Shown: positions 33,925-45,650 of the stretch, one piece after another
Numbering within the stretch: position 1 is the first letter of the stretch
Layout of the letters: each line of letters starts with the position of its first letter
Origin: Acanthosepion pharaonis
Taxonomy: Eukaryota; Mollusca; Cephalopoda; Sepiida; Sepiidae
Length of the DNA stretch: 64,000 nt
Direction of reading: 5' to 3'
NCBI GenBank assembly: GCA_903632075.3
Contig: CAHIKZ030002633.1
Coordinates: 598,501-662,500, forward strand
Notes under the pieces: model-generated
The model's input: the letters and a program-made list of their open reading frames with translations, nothing else
Databases searched by the model: none
Told to the model about the DNA's origin: nothing
Position numbers and translations under genes: made by a program

Positions 33925-34087
33925 GAACTAGTTGATATTCTAGAAAGAACTAGTTGATATTCTAGAAAGAACTAGTTGATATTCTAGAAAGAACTAGTTG
34001 ATATTCTAGAAAGAACTAGTTGATATTCTAGAAAGAACTAGTTGATATTCTAGAAAGAACTAGTTGATATTCTAGAAAGAACTAGTT
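33925..34087. repeat. 22-bp minisatellite of palindromic words, about 7.4 copies
   Basis: The unit is gaactagttgatattctaga plus aa (22 bp), repeated with no visible divergence. Each unit contains two 8-bp palindromes, AACTAGTT and TTCTAGAA, so every repeat can form two small cruciform arms and the array pairs well with itself. No spacer diversity exists, which excludes a CRISPR array. Confidence 0.95.
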
Positions 34088-35474
34088 CTAATTATTTTTT
34101 CTCTTTGGTACCTCAACTGCATCAATTTAAGCATACTACTAGATTGGCAATTAGGTCTCACCATTTTACTGTTGAAATAGCTACATGTAACTAATTTCTA
34201 TTCTAATAGTTTCTTTTCTCACACTTTTATCACCCATGGAATTCTTCTAGTTTCTTGCTACAATTTTCAAAAATTTAAATGCAACATCAATAATCTGCAT
34301 TCCTAAATCCTGTTCTTTTATTATCCTTTCTCCTCACTAAAGTTTTCTCATTTTCTTTCACTCTAAATAATCCCTTGCACCTTAGTGATATTATCACCTT
34401 GCTTGGAGTGAAATGATTAAAGAAAAAAAAAGGTCAGTGAATCTTGGAGATTGGCTGTCTGTTTATCAAATCCATAAGCTACCAATCTAGCTTTAATTAT
34501 AATATTGCCATTTCTTATATTTTCTGTAATAACATTTCAACTTTCATCTTTATTACACTTACAGCTCTTTATTTCAATTTCTTTTGCCACCATAATTTCA
34601 TGTATATAAAACATCACGACCATCTCTAAATCATCAGCTACAACAGACCAATGACTATTTTTTTCTAAAATTAATACAATTGATACTGCCATTAGAATCA
34701 TATTTAATATTAAACAGTGTTTATACTTGCCGGTATCTTTCCTACCAGAGATATACTCACCCATATCAAAGCTTATCTCTTGTAAAAAATTTAGACAATT
34801 GTCATTTTAGTTTCCTTAAGAACATGAATGATCATGTTCCACTTGAAACAAGATCACTGTTATCATTAATACTATTACTACAAGCCTGTTCCACATTATC
34901 TATATCTTCAGCAGGGGGTTAATGATTGCCACTATTAGCATTGATTATATACTTGTTATGAATTGAGTCCTCCTTCCTTTACATTTGTGACTTGATATGA
35001 ATGAATCCCAATATAAATACCATAGCAATGATGCTTCCTATGCTGTCCATTCACAACACCTGGCCTATACCATTCATGACAGTCATGCCTCTTGTAAAAT
35101 ACCTCATTATCATGATACAAATCTTTCATATCAGTACTTGTCAGATTCATCTTTTAATTCTTGCTAGACTAATTTTAAAGCATTCAAATTCCATTTAATC
35201 TAAGCAAATTTACAAGAAGGATCACTATTGAAGATCCCTAGAATAGTTTTGTTAAAACTAAAGCTCAACGGATTTGGAGAAAATCCAGAATTGGTAACAA
35301 AGGTATTACAAGCAGCAAAAGCCCAAGTTGGAGCTACCTTTAAATGACACAGAGTAACTACAATAATTTTGTTTACTAAGTTACTAATAACTGCATTAAG
35401 TCTTTCACAAACACTTTCCAGCCTACTCTACAATTTAACCCTTAGTTAAAAGGTTTTAAATTCAGAGTTGATCT
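34088..35474. other. Non-coding stretch, nothing recognised
   Basis: Pyrimidine-rich AT sequence with background open frames on both strands and no motif or repeat shared with the window. Confidence 0.5.
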
Positions 35475-35630
35475 TCTTCTAGACTGGTTGCTACCAAATA
35501 CTGGATTCATACCTTTCCCAAGGGTAATTGCACATAAGTGAATGTAATGAATTAAACTGGAATTTGAATTTGGCTCTCCATTTCCTCATTACTTTACTGT
35601 ACCACCACATTGACTTCATCAATTCTTTTT
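35475..35630 (-). mobile_element. tRNA-derived SINE, family R3 (antisense), best copy
   Basis: The longest R3 copy. On the minus strand it has an A-box-like gtggtggtacagtaaagtaa, then a B-box-like aattcaaattcc about 30 bp on, then the unique family part ending at ggtatgaatcc. The order and spacing fit a tRNA-headed SINE. The plus-strand words are catacctttcccaagggta, then tgaattaaactgg and aatttgaat. Confidence 0.6.
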
Positions 35631-38340
35631 TCTTGTAAATAACACTGTGATGCCATTACCAAAGGTGAATGTTGAAGCAAAGAACTGTTCCCTAAGATTT
35701 CTCATAATCATTTAAAGAGCTCAGTAATGAAAACATCTTGAACTACAGATGACAGCTGAATACCCAGTATTGAAACCAACACCTCTTTTTGTATAGACCA
35801 TCAAAGAATAAAATTTTATCATCAAGAGAATCATCACAAACATAACTGATAAACTAAGACAAAAGAACATTTCCTGATGTCTCCTCTCCTTCCAGATCTT
35901 TTTCATGTGTGGTTATTTACAGGCACAACAAAGTTGTAGATAATTTACCTTGATACATGTCCATTACAATATACAGCATTTTAGTTTATGACCCCATGAT
36001 GAAATACTCATACCCTTACTTTGATTAGTTCAGCCAGGTGTGTGCTATAACTGCATGGGAATATCAGTGACAACACTAATGCTGGTACATACATGCATAT
36101 AACAACTAATTAAATTATCACTTTTCAGCACAAAATACATGTTCAAAGTGGAAGGAATGGGTAATACTTGACACTCCATTCTGACCAGAAAGTTTACATC
36201 TAAAAGCATACTTTAAAGCAGAATTCACATTGTTAAAAGTCACATTTTCAACATTTGACATTACAAGGTGAATGTCACTTTCAAGAAGCATTCCTGACAC
36301 TAATAACAGAAAGGTCATGATTGAGTTTGAGAGGGATTCTTTCTTGTGTAAACTTAGAATACATGTGCTTGAACTTACTCACAAACCCACTAATATTTAT
36401 ACTACTGTACTGATGCAAATTGTAAAGGTTGTGTAAAACAGTAAACAATCTACACCTTTATCAGGAAGAAACAGACTGGGTTTTTTCCCCACCTTAAAAA
36501 AAAAAAAAAAAAAAAAAAAATCACCATAACAGTTTCTTTCTTCAAATCATGCAACTCTGGCTCTGCTACTTAAGTTGAACTGTTAATATCCTTTTCTCAA
36601 ATGGCAATATCACACTCCCAATTCTTATAACTGTCTACATGCACAAATTTAGGAGGTGGCTAATAGTAATATTTTAGTAAATTTATCCCTGACTTTTTCA
36701 CTACTGTATTCTGCAACCAGTCTAGTATGGTATTTATTTTTACAAAATACATAAGGAAAAGTCACAAGGCTGGCAGAATGTGGAAAGAGAAAGCGTGAGT
36801 TTTCACTATCCTATCATTTACTTACCAAACCATTCTTCATTGTTCCTTTCATTATAGCATCTGATTTATCTTGAATCTTTCATGCTACAATCAGCAACAT
36901 GTCACATTCTCTCAATGGAAATTCTAAGTAATATCTATAATTTCATGTGAGAGGAAGGATTAAAGAAAAAAAACTGATTGAAAGATTTTCCCCCATGATA
37001 AAAAAAATGACAAAAATGTGCTAATTTCCATTATCACCACAATTTAATATTGCAGAAAAGCAAGTTAACCAGTTGACACGATAAAAGGGAAATACTCTCA
37101 CACTGCTAGAGAACATTCTGTCATCTAATAGGTTGGGGAGGAGTGGGTAAATGAGAAAAAGAAAGAGAAAGAAAAAAAAAGCAGACAATGAGCATAAATT
37201 CAATAGGTAACTTAAAACTATTTTAACAAAAGAAGAACACTATTTTACCTGAACTCAGGTTGGGCTGACAGATCTCAGAAGCACAATGTTCTTTTAACTG
37301 GTCAAGATGCTACTCTCACAGTTAATTCCTCTATTGCAGTTGCATCAAAAACTTTTATTGGCAGTAAATGACCTAATCTATTTTTCAATATGTTCCATCA
37401 CTTATTCCCAACAACCATCACCCATGTCAATTCCTACCTTAAGGTTATTATTACCTGGTCTTGAAAATCCTTCACATTATATATCCATCACAGGTTTAGC
37501 CTGAACCTGGTCTAGCCTATGGACCAAATAAAGTATACAATGTAAACTTGGATAACCTCCAAATTGACTCTTACATTTGGTCAATGTAGTGAGAATACTG
37601 ATCATATATAAGCTATTCCTGTGTCTGCCCAAATCCATTCTACCCTTATTAGATGCTCATTTCAAAATTTATTGAAATCATTAAGTCTTCCAATAAATTT
37701 GCAAAAAATGTTTTACATGACAGAAAATGTTAGAACCCTTCCTATTAGTATAAGAATGTATAAATCAGGATTAACAATGGCATTTCAATCACTTGCTAAA
37801 ATAGTCTTGTCAATGTCACAAAGGCATTGATCTGTTGAAAAAAAAAAAAAAGGCAATCTAATTTCTGCTGTCATTGGGCACATAAACGCCAATGAAACTA
37901 AATATTTTCTCCTTCATGGTAACATCCAGAACATACAATTTACCTGCCATATCTGAAAATACATGCAAACATGTCACACTTTCAAAGAAACTCCACTTAA
38001 ATGCCTATCATAATGTGCCAAAAAATTTTCAGATGGGTATTTAACCAATGAAGCGTGACATCTTAACTGTTATTAGTCTCTCCAAATTTATGAGACAATC
38101 TTCATGATTTACATTGAGCCTGTGGGGACTACTGATGGGATTCTCCACACTTCTTTTTCCAGCTTCCACAATTTTGAAGTTATAAAGAACCTTTAATTTT
38201 TTAAAAAATGAGGCTGGAGGTTCCTCCTTTCTAGGATGATCTAGTTGACACAACAAATGCCTTTCTTTGACTTTTACTTCTTTATTTTTTTCAAGTTGCT
38301 GCCTTCCCTCCCCCCACAAACTCTCTATACAGGAGTATAG
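35631..38340. other. Non-coding stretch with homopolymers
   Basis: An A run lies at 36497-36520 and another at about 37840-37851. No exon, RNA or named repeat was found. Open frames at 36118-36318, 37307-37504, 37621-37830 and 38041-38319 have no recognisable domain. Confidence 0.5.
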
Positions 38341-38364
38341 ATATATATATATATATATATATAT
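38341..38364. repeat. TA microsatellite
   Basis: An alternating AT run of 24 bases with no capping dinucleotide change. Confidence 0.9.
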
Positions 38365-38849
38365 TCCTGGTGTTGAAAGAGAGAGTGTGCCAGTAAAAGT
38401 GAGGATTACATAGAAAAAAGGAGATATTGGGTGGGAATGAATGAATCTGGAAATATGGGTTCACTCTACATGAATTTCATTGGTGGCTTTCTTAGAGAAA
38501 AACTAGGTAGTGGAGTGGATGAGATAATAAATTCTACTAGTTTCTACAGGAGTGTACCAAGAAATTGATGCAAAAAATATAAATAGCACCTGATTTAACA
38601 AAAACACAGTATATGGTAACAATTTTGCTGATTTTGTAAGCATAAGAAAGCAGAATAAAAATGGTGGAAAGTAGATGCCAACGATAGAAATTCGAGTCTA
38701 ATGAAAAGAGGAAATTTACTTATCTTGACAGGCTTAAATATGACTTTACATTTGCATAAGATTAACAGAAAAAGTAAAGAAAATGGACCAGTTTTGTTTG
38801 TTTGTTTTTATATATCTACTATTTTTGATGAGATTAAAATTGCAATCTA

Positions 38850-38897
<48 letters not shown>
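38850..38897. repeat. TA microsatellite
   Basis: About 23 TA units. Short open frames reading IYIYIY pass through it and are artefacts. The DNA between this array and the previous one (38365-38849) shows no feature. Confidence 0.9.
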
Positions 38898-38901
<4 letters not shown>

Positions 38902-39774
38902 TTATAACGGGTTTGAGCAAAATAATTTTTTTTTACAATTACAGATTAGAAAAGTACCCTTTTCTATTTTTAAAAAAAGAAAAAAAAATTCTGAGATTTT
39001 TAAAGTTTACTTTTGTTGACAAAGTTACATTTTCTCAAAATAATTAAAGATCAATTTCAAAGAATATAATACAACCTAAAAAGAGATTAAAAATGTTAGA
39101 ACAATACAACTATTAATTATCTGTGTGTATACTATATAATAAAATAAAATATATAAATACTATATTTCCCCTATAATATAAATACTATATTTCCACTATC
39201 CACATTTATTTTGAAAAGTTATATAATCATGAAGAAAAGGAGATTAGATTAACACACTTGACTTTAAAACAGTTCTTTATTTCTTGACAGTTGTAAAAAA
39301 TTTGCTTCACATTGAAGTTTAAAAATAAACAGAGCATAGAATCTGCAATATTCTGTGAGAAACTTTTCTGTAGAGGGGGTCTTTTTTCTTGTCTTGTATT
39401 CCAAGTCAATGGGAAAAAGAAAAGGCAGCTGTGAGAAAATGATTAATAATAATGATTGATGGAATCTCCATTTTTAAGTTAAAACATCCAGAGCTAAACT
39501 TTTAGCTAATCTAAATAAAACTCAATTATCACTTCAAGAATTTGTTTATGAAAAAATAATTAGAGAAACAGTTAAAAACACAAAGAAAGTAGAAGGTTGA
39601 ATATTTAAAATTAGAAGTGTGGAATATTTTTTCTATCTTACTTTTTCAGTTGACAATTTCTAAATGGAGAAAATCTAAGAAAAATGCCTGGTTACAGAGA
39701 GGATGTCAAAAGTTGCACAAAATAGAAATAAATTAACAGTGTTTTCTGCCAATTAAATTCCTCAATTACCAACT
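38898..39774. other. Non-coding stretch
   Basis: A short direct duplication of aatactatatttcc occurs near 39156-39198. Nothing else is seen. Confidence 0.5.
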
Positions 39775-39865
39775 AGTGTGTAGAGCACCCAGTAGCCTCA
39801 TAGATAAACACTAGGCTCACAAGGCTATCCTTGACTTAATTCTTACACATCTATATACTGTGGGT
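39775..39865 (+). mobile_element. Possible tRNA-headed SINE, family S3
   Basis: Reads tagagcacccagtagcctca, tagataaacactaggctcac and aaggctatccttgacttaatt. These resemble the A-box region, anticodon arm and decayed B box of a tRNA in the right order. It is too diverged for a working tRNA: the acceptor stem halves do not pair. No second copy is seen here. Confidence 0.4.
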
Positions 39866-40202
39866 TATTAAGTGTTAGACTGAATACAGAGGGCAGGGCA
39901 CTTTGCTCTGATTTAAAGCATGCTTTTCCTTCTTCAATGAAAAATCATATGAGACAGAGCAAACCACTTGGGATTTTATCTCAGATATTTTTATCAGCTG
40001 AACAATGCCACCCTTCCACCCACCAACACAAAGCTTTCTGAAGTTGCTAATAAATTATTTGGTCAACAAGCATAATACCTATAAAAAAAAAAATTAAAAA
40101 AAAAAAATGACAGTATTATGAATCGAGTGGCACTTCTACGTACCTGTGCATTATGCTGAGTATCAAATTTTGTTCCCTACCCCTATACCCAAGATCAAAA
40201 TA

Positions 40203-40208
<6 letters not shown>

Positions 40209-40246
<38 letters not shown>
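40209..40246. repeat. TA microsatellite
   Basis: About 18 TA units. No function is suggested by the flanks. Confidence 0.9.
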
Positions 40247-40251
<5 letters not shown>

Positions 40252-40429
40252 GACAAATGGGGGGGAAAATGTAACATGTTGCATCCATTAGAATGCAATG
40301 TGTTGCAAAAACTTTGGATTGGACTGAAAAAGAATACAGATGAATTTGGCTAAATTGAAAAAAAATAAATAAAATTCTTTCAAAAGTATTTTGAAACTAC
40401 CTGAATCTCTTGTTTCATGCACATGTGAA

Positions 40430-40520
40430 ACATGGCAATGTTAACAAAGCCCATTCTGATGAAATCCTAACAGACGACATGCGTCACAAAAACTTTTCCA
40501 GTTTGTCATACTTTTCTAAA
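40430..40520 (+). mobile_element. Penelope-like repeat fragment, hammerhead-like core (second copy of the 8.9-kb family)
   Basis: The core at 40456-40486 reads CTGATGA, AATCC, TAACA, GAC, GACAT, GCGTCA and is followed by caaaaacttttcca, the same tail as at 8927. One hammerhead-critical position differs (GACA for GAAA). Compared with 8897-8927, this copy preserves the TCC arm that the other lost, and the other preserves the GAAA. Both therefore look like decayed descendants of one sequence with a full core. Confidence 0.5.
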
Positions 40521-42236
40521 TACTGTTTATTGATATATTTAATTATACAAAATTATATATCATTATATCAATTAGACAATCTTTTCAGGAGGCAATTATG
40601 TTCTCTCTTGATATCAAGCATGTTAACTACAAAAACTGCTTGTCTCATCTTCCAAAATTAACCTGTTTAACTGATATTTTCAAAATACAATTTTGTGTGT
40701 GTATGTGTGTGATAAGAGCTTTACATGTGTGTCTGACCATGAAAGAGACTGCAGCCATCTAGTGTAGGTACTTATATCCAAACTGCTTACATTTACACAC
40801 AGCCTTTCCATGATATTAGGCACTTTTCTTCCATAAATACAGGATACTTTAAAATACATGCTTATGGCAACCTTAGAAATAAGAGTTTTATATTTTAACA
40901 AATTTTAATCAAATTGAACGAAAACACATAAGATACCAATTTTAGCCATTCAATATATCAATGTTTTCTTTAGAAAAATGTTCATATACATTTAGAAAGA
41001 ACATATATAAAATTAGCATTTTATTTACAAAAAAATGTTAAAAAGTCATGTTTTCAGGGTGATTTAACCAAATAATATTCTTATAACATAAACGAACTAC
41101 AGACTTTTTGGTCCCACATTTCAAAAATACATCATACTTGTTCTTTGCTATCAGTTCCAACAAAAAGTGATAATTCTCACTGACTGATATAGAATTCATT
41201 AGAGCTGGGGGAAAAATGACACATTTACAAGGCAAAACGGATTTAAAATTTGTCACGTTCATAGATTTGGATTGAAGTGTTTCTTAAGCTCTCTATGTAA
41301 AACCAGAGTTAATACAATTGAGAACAATACAATGATAAGAATTAGCTTCATAATATCTATAAATAATTCCAATGTGATAGCTAAAAAAAATAAAAGCAAA
41401 ACAGTTATTCAAGGGCCTTATTTTGCTAAAATTGCTGCTATTTGAAGAGGATTTAATTCTAAAATGAAAAAGTTTAAAAAACAAAAATGAAGGTCTAAAA
41501 TGAAAAGAGAAACTTAAAACTTTTTCCAGGACATGAATGGAGTATTTGCCATAGGATAAAAGCAGCAAACACTCTGATAAATCAATAGCTACTTATAATT
41601 CTGTTCCACTCCTTGTTCACCACCTGGCAATTGAGATTTTAGGAACTGCTTCAAATTAGAAAGATGAGGAGGTGGGAAGGGTACTTAATAAAGAAATGGG
41701 AGGCAGCTGTTTGCACTAAGCTTATTGAACTATAGAGAGAGACACACATATATCTTCATCCTTCCTGGGATGTTGGCTAGAGGTAAAAACCCGACATGAA
41801 ACCAGGCACAAAAAAACAATGAAAGACAAAAGAGACATTTGCCAGAATAGAGGTATGTGATATGAGGTCAATTTGCATTTAGAGAGCACTTAGCAAATTC
41901 TGAACTTTTTCTGAATGGTTTGAAAGATCTGCTCATACAAAGACCAGCTTTATATAACCATGAATGTTTGTTTGGCAAGAATATTTCGCTTTTGTTAAAC
42001 GATGTCCACATTTTTGTGATGTCTTATTGATTGTGATAACAATCCTATCTGTAGATTTCTTGAATCTGACTTACTTTTATTTTGTATAAAAATCTAATAC
42101 TAAGAAATAGACAAAAAAAAAACAACATTATAAAAAGGTGTTTCATAATTTTACACAATTTTTTTTTTTTAATATAAAGAAAATATCATAAGCAGTCAAA
42201 AGCAAAAAAAAAAAATAACAAAAGTTAACTTGAAAA
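40521..42236. other. Non-coding stretch
   Basis: Background open frames only, for example 41038-41262 and 41293-41568 on the minus strand, without motifs. Short A and T runs occur near 42111-42123 and 42161-42171. No named repeat. Confidence 0.5.
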
Positions 42237-42238
42237 TA

Positions 42239-42751
42239 CAGGGTGTTTCAAAAAAGTCTATGTCAAATTCTAAGAACTCTTATATCATGAACTACAAATG
42301 GTCGCATGATTGAACTGGTACCATTAAAAAGCTAAAAGTGTCAAAAAGAGTCAATATTTCTTCTGTTAATTTAATTTTAATTTAATTATCTGAACACCAC
42401 TCTGTCTGACAGATGGGTCAGACATTTTGGAGAGACAGATCACATGCTCCTATGATGGTCTCCAGACTTCTCGACATGTGACTTCTTCCTCTGGGGTATG
42501 TGAAAGTCCTTGTGTACATACCTCCCCTTCCCAGAGATGTGAATGATCTGAAGACAAGAATTTGGCAAGAATTGGATTATCATTTGGATGTGTGTCGTGT
42601 AACCCGCGGCGCTCACATTGAACACCAGTAAAAACCTGTATAGAAACGTGGAAACATTAGCTTTCAGGAAATATAAATTGTGTTTTGATATCATCAATAT
42701 TTATTAAGATATACAGTGTTGTAATGTGACGCACACTTTTGAAACACCCTT
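42239..42751 (+). mobile_element. Tc1/mariner-type remnant with TA duplications (513 bp)
   Basis: The ends are cagggtgtttcaaaa and, reversed, aagggtgtttcaaaa (14 of 15 identical), each flanked by TA (42237-42238 and 42752-42753). Inside, the plus strand from about 42460 encodes a worn C-terminal transposase piece across shifting frames: SPDFSTCDFFLWG (third catalytic block, Asp present) and, further on, LDVCRVTRGAHIEHQ. This is the ending of a DDE transposase group common in invertebrates. The 5' half of the gene is missing. Two intact ends and a clean duplication show one insertion followed by, or preceded by, internal deletion. Confidence 0.8.
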
Positions 42752-42753
42752 TA

Positions 42754-43596
42754 TTTCAAAACTCTCAAATACAAGTGTAAACAAGATTCAAACACATTTC
42801 CATTGGGTTTTTTTTTTTTTGTCACTCTGCAATAAATAACTTAAAGGAATAAAAAGGAAAAGGCTATTTGCTCTGAATAAATAGTAGCATATTTTGGATA
42901 TCATCTATTCCATTTTGGATATCACTCCAAATTATCAAAGTCCTTAAAGCAAATGATGTTTGAAGAGAAATTTTCAGCTCTGTTCACCAGAAGTAAAATG
43001 TTTATCAACAGAGTCATTAGATAAGGAGTTGATGGTTACAAGAGACAAAAGGAAAAAAAAAAAAAAAAAAAAGAAAGTAATAATAGTCACAAAATATACA
43101 AATTGGAAACAGCTTCTAGCCTCCTCAACAAAATTCTGTCCCTTCCCAATCCACCTACTAATGGATGACGGTGGGGGAATAGATTCTCTCCAGTAGTTCT
43201 ATGAAAGTATGTCTACATTTGATGATGCGAGAAGCTGGTTTAACAACACAAAATAAAAGATCTAATACTTATTACAGTTTGGCCTTGGCTATGGTGGTCC
43301 AATCAGAGCCTCAAATCCCACTGGAAGATAATTATGTGCAATTGGCTTAGAGGATAAATGATGAAATAAATCTAGGTGCGGCCCTCAACAAATTACAGAA
43401 AGAGACATCGAGATATACATCTATGAATACCTACATACAGAGTCACAGATGAATTAAAGAATTTATACTGAATGAAAGATGACAGTATTCTTTATGATGA
43501 TTCCATCCAGTGATGATAAAGAATTTCACTAGGCAGCTCAGGTGAAAGTACCAAAAAAATAATATTTAAATCAAAAACTGTAGTTAAGAGTTAAGC
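42754..43596. other. Non-coding stretch before the purine tract
   Basis: Holds an A run at about 43052-43072 and two short copies of a ttttggatatcatc/cact word near 42892-42927. No gene. Confidence 0.5.
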
Positions 43597-43944
43597 AAAA
43601 GAAAAAAGAAAAGAAGAAAGAAAGAAAAAAGAAAAGAAAAAAGAAAAGAAAAAAAAGAAAAAGAAAAGAAGAAAAGAAAAAGAAAAAGAAAAGAAGAAAA
43701 AGAAAAGAAGAAAAAGAAAAGAAGAAAAAGAAAAGAAGAAAAAGAAAAGAAGAAAAAGAAAAGAAGAAAAAGAAAAGAAGAAAAAGAAAAGAAGAAAAAG
43801 AAAAGAAAAAGAAAAGAAGAAAAAGAAAAGAAGAAAAAGAAAAGAAAAAGAAAAGAAGAAAAAGAAAAGAAGAAAAAAAGAAAAAAGAAAAGAAAAAAAG
43901 AAAAGAAAAAAAAGAAAAAGAAAAGAAAAAGAAAAAAAGAAGAA
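43597..43944. repeat. 348-nt uninterrupted homopurine tract
   Basis: Every base on the plus strand is A or G. The middle is a tandem array of aaaagaagaaaaag-type units (about 14 bp) with shorter GAAAA variants at both edges. The minus-strand open frame of 125 codons is just Phe, Leu and Ser from the complementary pyrimidines and is not a gene. Such tracts with mirror symmetry can adopt triplex (H-DNA) structure. Confidence 0.97.
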
Positions 43945-44232
43945 TCATGAAAACAAAGTTCTACAAGGAGAAAGGAAAAATTGTTTTCAAAATGAAAAAA
44001 ATTATCAGATTAAATTTTTAGTGAAATGATTTAAATTATATGAAATGCTGTACTAGAGTATAAAACAAATGAAAAGAGTATTTGGTTTGTTTTTTTTTAC
44101 ACTTCTAATTAGCTTCTCACAAGAAAAATTATCAAAGTATTGTTTTCAACTAACAGAAATGAACAACCAGCAAAATAATCAATGGAAAGATACAAGTATA
44201 AACATTTAGATACACACTACTTACCTACTGAT

Positions 44233-44288
<56 letters not shown>

Positions 44289-44820
44289 GCTCACACACAC
44301 ACATGTATATGCTCATCTTTACACCCACACACTGAAATATGCAGACAACTATGCCTGCACACAAACAGCATGCATTGGCAGCCTTAAAACAAACACAGGG
44401 AAATAGACACAAAAAGTTGTACACATGCACACACATTTCATGTGTGTGCATGCAAACAAACTGACATGTGTACAATAAGGTAGAAGTTATAGGTAATTGG
44501 CTGAGTGAAGTTGGGAGGGAGTTGGGTATGTTCAGTTAAGAAAAAGAGATGAGGGAGGGCTGCATTGAAACTGCTGAAAGAACAGGAGAGAGAAAAAAAG
44601 AGAAACAAAAAGAAGGAGAGTGGAGGGGGGGAAGATGCCAAAATATTGGTTTTCATCCAGCAGAAATTTGGGAGGAAAGAGAAAAATACCTGTCATTTAT
44701 GTGAAACATGTATTAAGGTTACCTACATACATACAATATATAGCTGAAGAGGCACAAATATACACTTGTAGAACAAGAACCTAACTTCTATAAATACAGA
44801 AGTAAATGTATTGATGGAAG

Positions 44821-44894
<74 letters not shown>

Positions 44895-44914
44895 CACACA
44901 CACACAATAAAAGA
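43945..44914. repeat. Flank with TA/GA and TA/CA compound microsatellites
   Basis: A (TA)n(GA)n block lies at 44233-44287, followed by an AC-rich region of acacacaca words to about 44450. A second array, (TA)n then (CA)n, is at about 44825-44906, with some 33 TA units. No coding or RNA feature is seen between them. Confidence 0.8.
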
Positions 44915-45020
44915 ACCTGCTGGCCAGTCTCACAAATCCTTGCAAAAAGTGTTAAGTTTAATCCTTTCTGGGTGAACCTACATTATGGCTTTTGCCATGC
45001 TAAACCAAACTTGGGAAATA
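44915..45020 (+). mobile_element. tRNA-derived SINE, family S1
   Basis: Reads aagtttaatcctttctgggt, gaacctacatt, atggcttttgccatgctaaa, ccaaac, colinear with the other S1 copies, with a B-box-like gtttaatcc. The 5' A-box end is unclear. Confidence 0.5.
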
Positions 45021-45595
45021 TCTTACTGTTTCTATCAGAGAGCAAAATCTAACAAGTTCATCTGTCTTACTAATAATATTTGGTCCCAAGATTAATAGTT
45101 GCCTTGTAGAAAACTAAACTAAGAATGCTTTCCTGAGAATTAATATATACAGAACAATAGGGAATATATAAGTAAAAATAGGTAAATATACCAAACAATT
45201 ATCAAGTGTTTACAAATGACTTGCTAGTGATCAATAATAATGAAATGCAATATCAATTATAGCAGAGAGGAAAGCATGATAAATGTACACATTTTTTCCT
45301 TATATACTATGCTTTCTGCTAAATTTGGTAGATATTGACATAAGATCTAAATACAGTTTATGTAATGTTTTTACTCTGCTATCAAGTCATCTTTCAGACT
45401 ATTCGTTACATGTTGAGTTTTCATTGGATACTATAAAAGCATGGCCTTCTGCCAGTCTTAGCTAAATTTAGCATTGCCATTAACTACACATATTTCTTGC
45501 AAGTTGGTCTCATGTCAATGCAAATTTGTTTGATTCACTAGGTACTTCACTCTTATGGCCATGTCTCAGACCAACCAAAGTTTAAAAATAAATAA

Positions 45596-45650
<55 letters not shown>

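Noticed and set aside
33925..34087. CRISPR-like array
   Set aside because: No variable spacers and contiguous 22-bp units in a eukaryotic context. It is a minisatellite. The same applies to 9585-9722.
43571..43948. 125-codon minus frame rich in Phe, Ser and Leu
   Set aside because: It is the complement of a pure purine tract.
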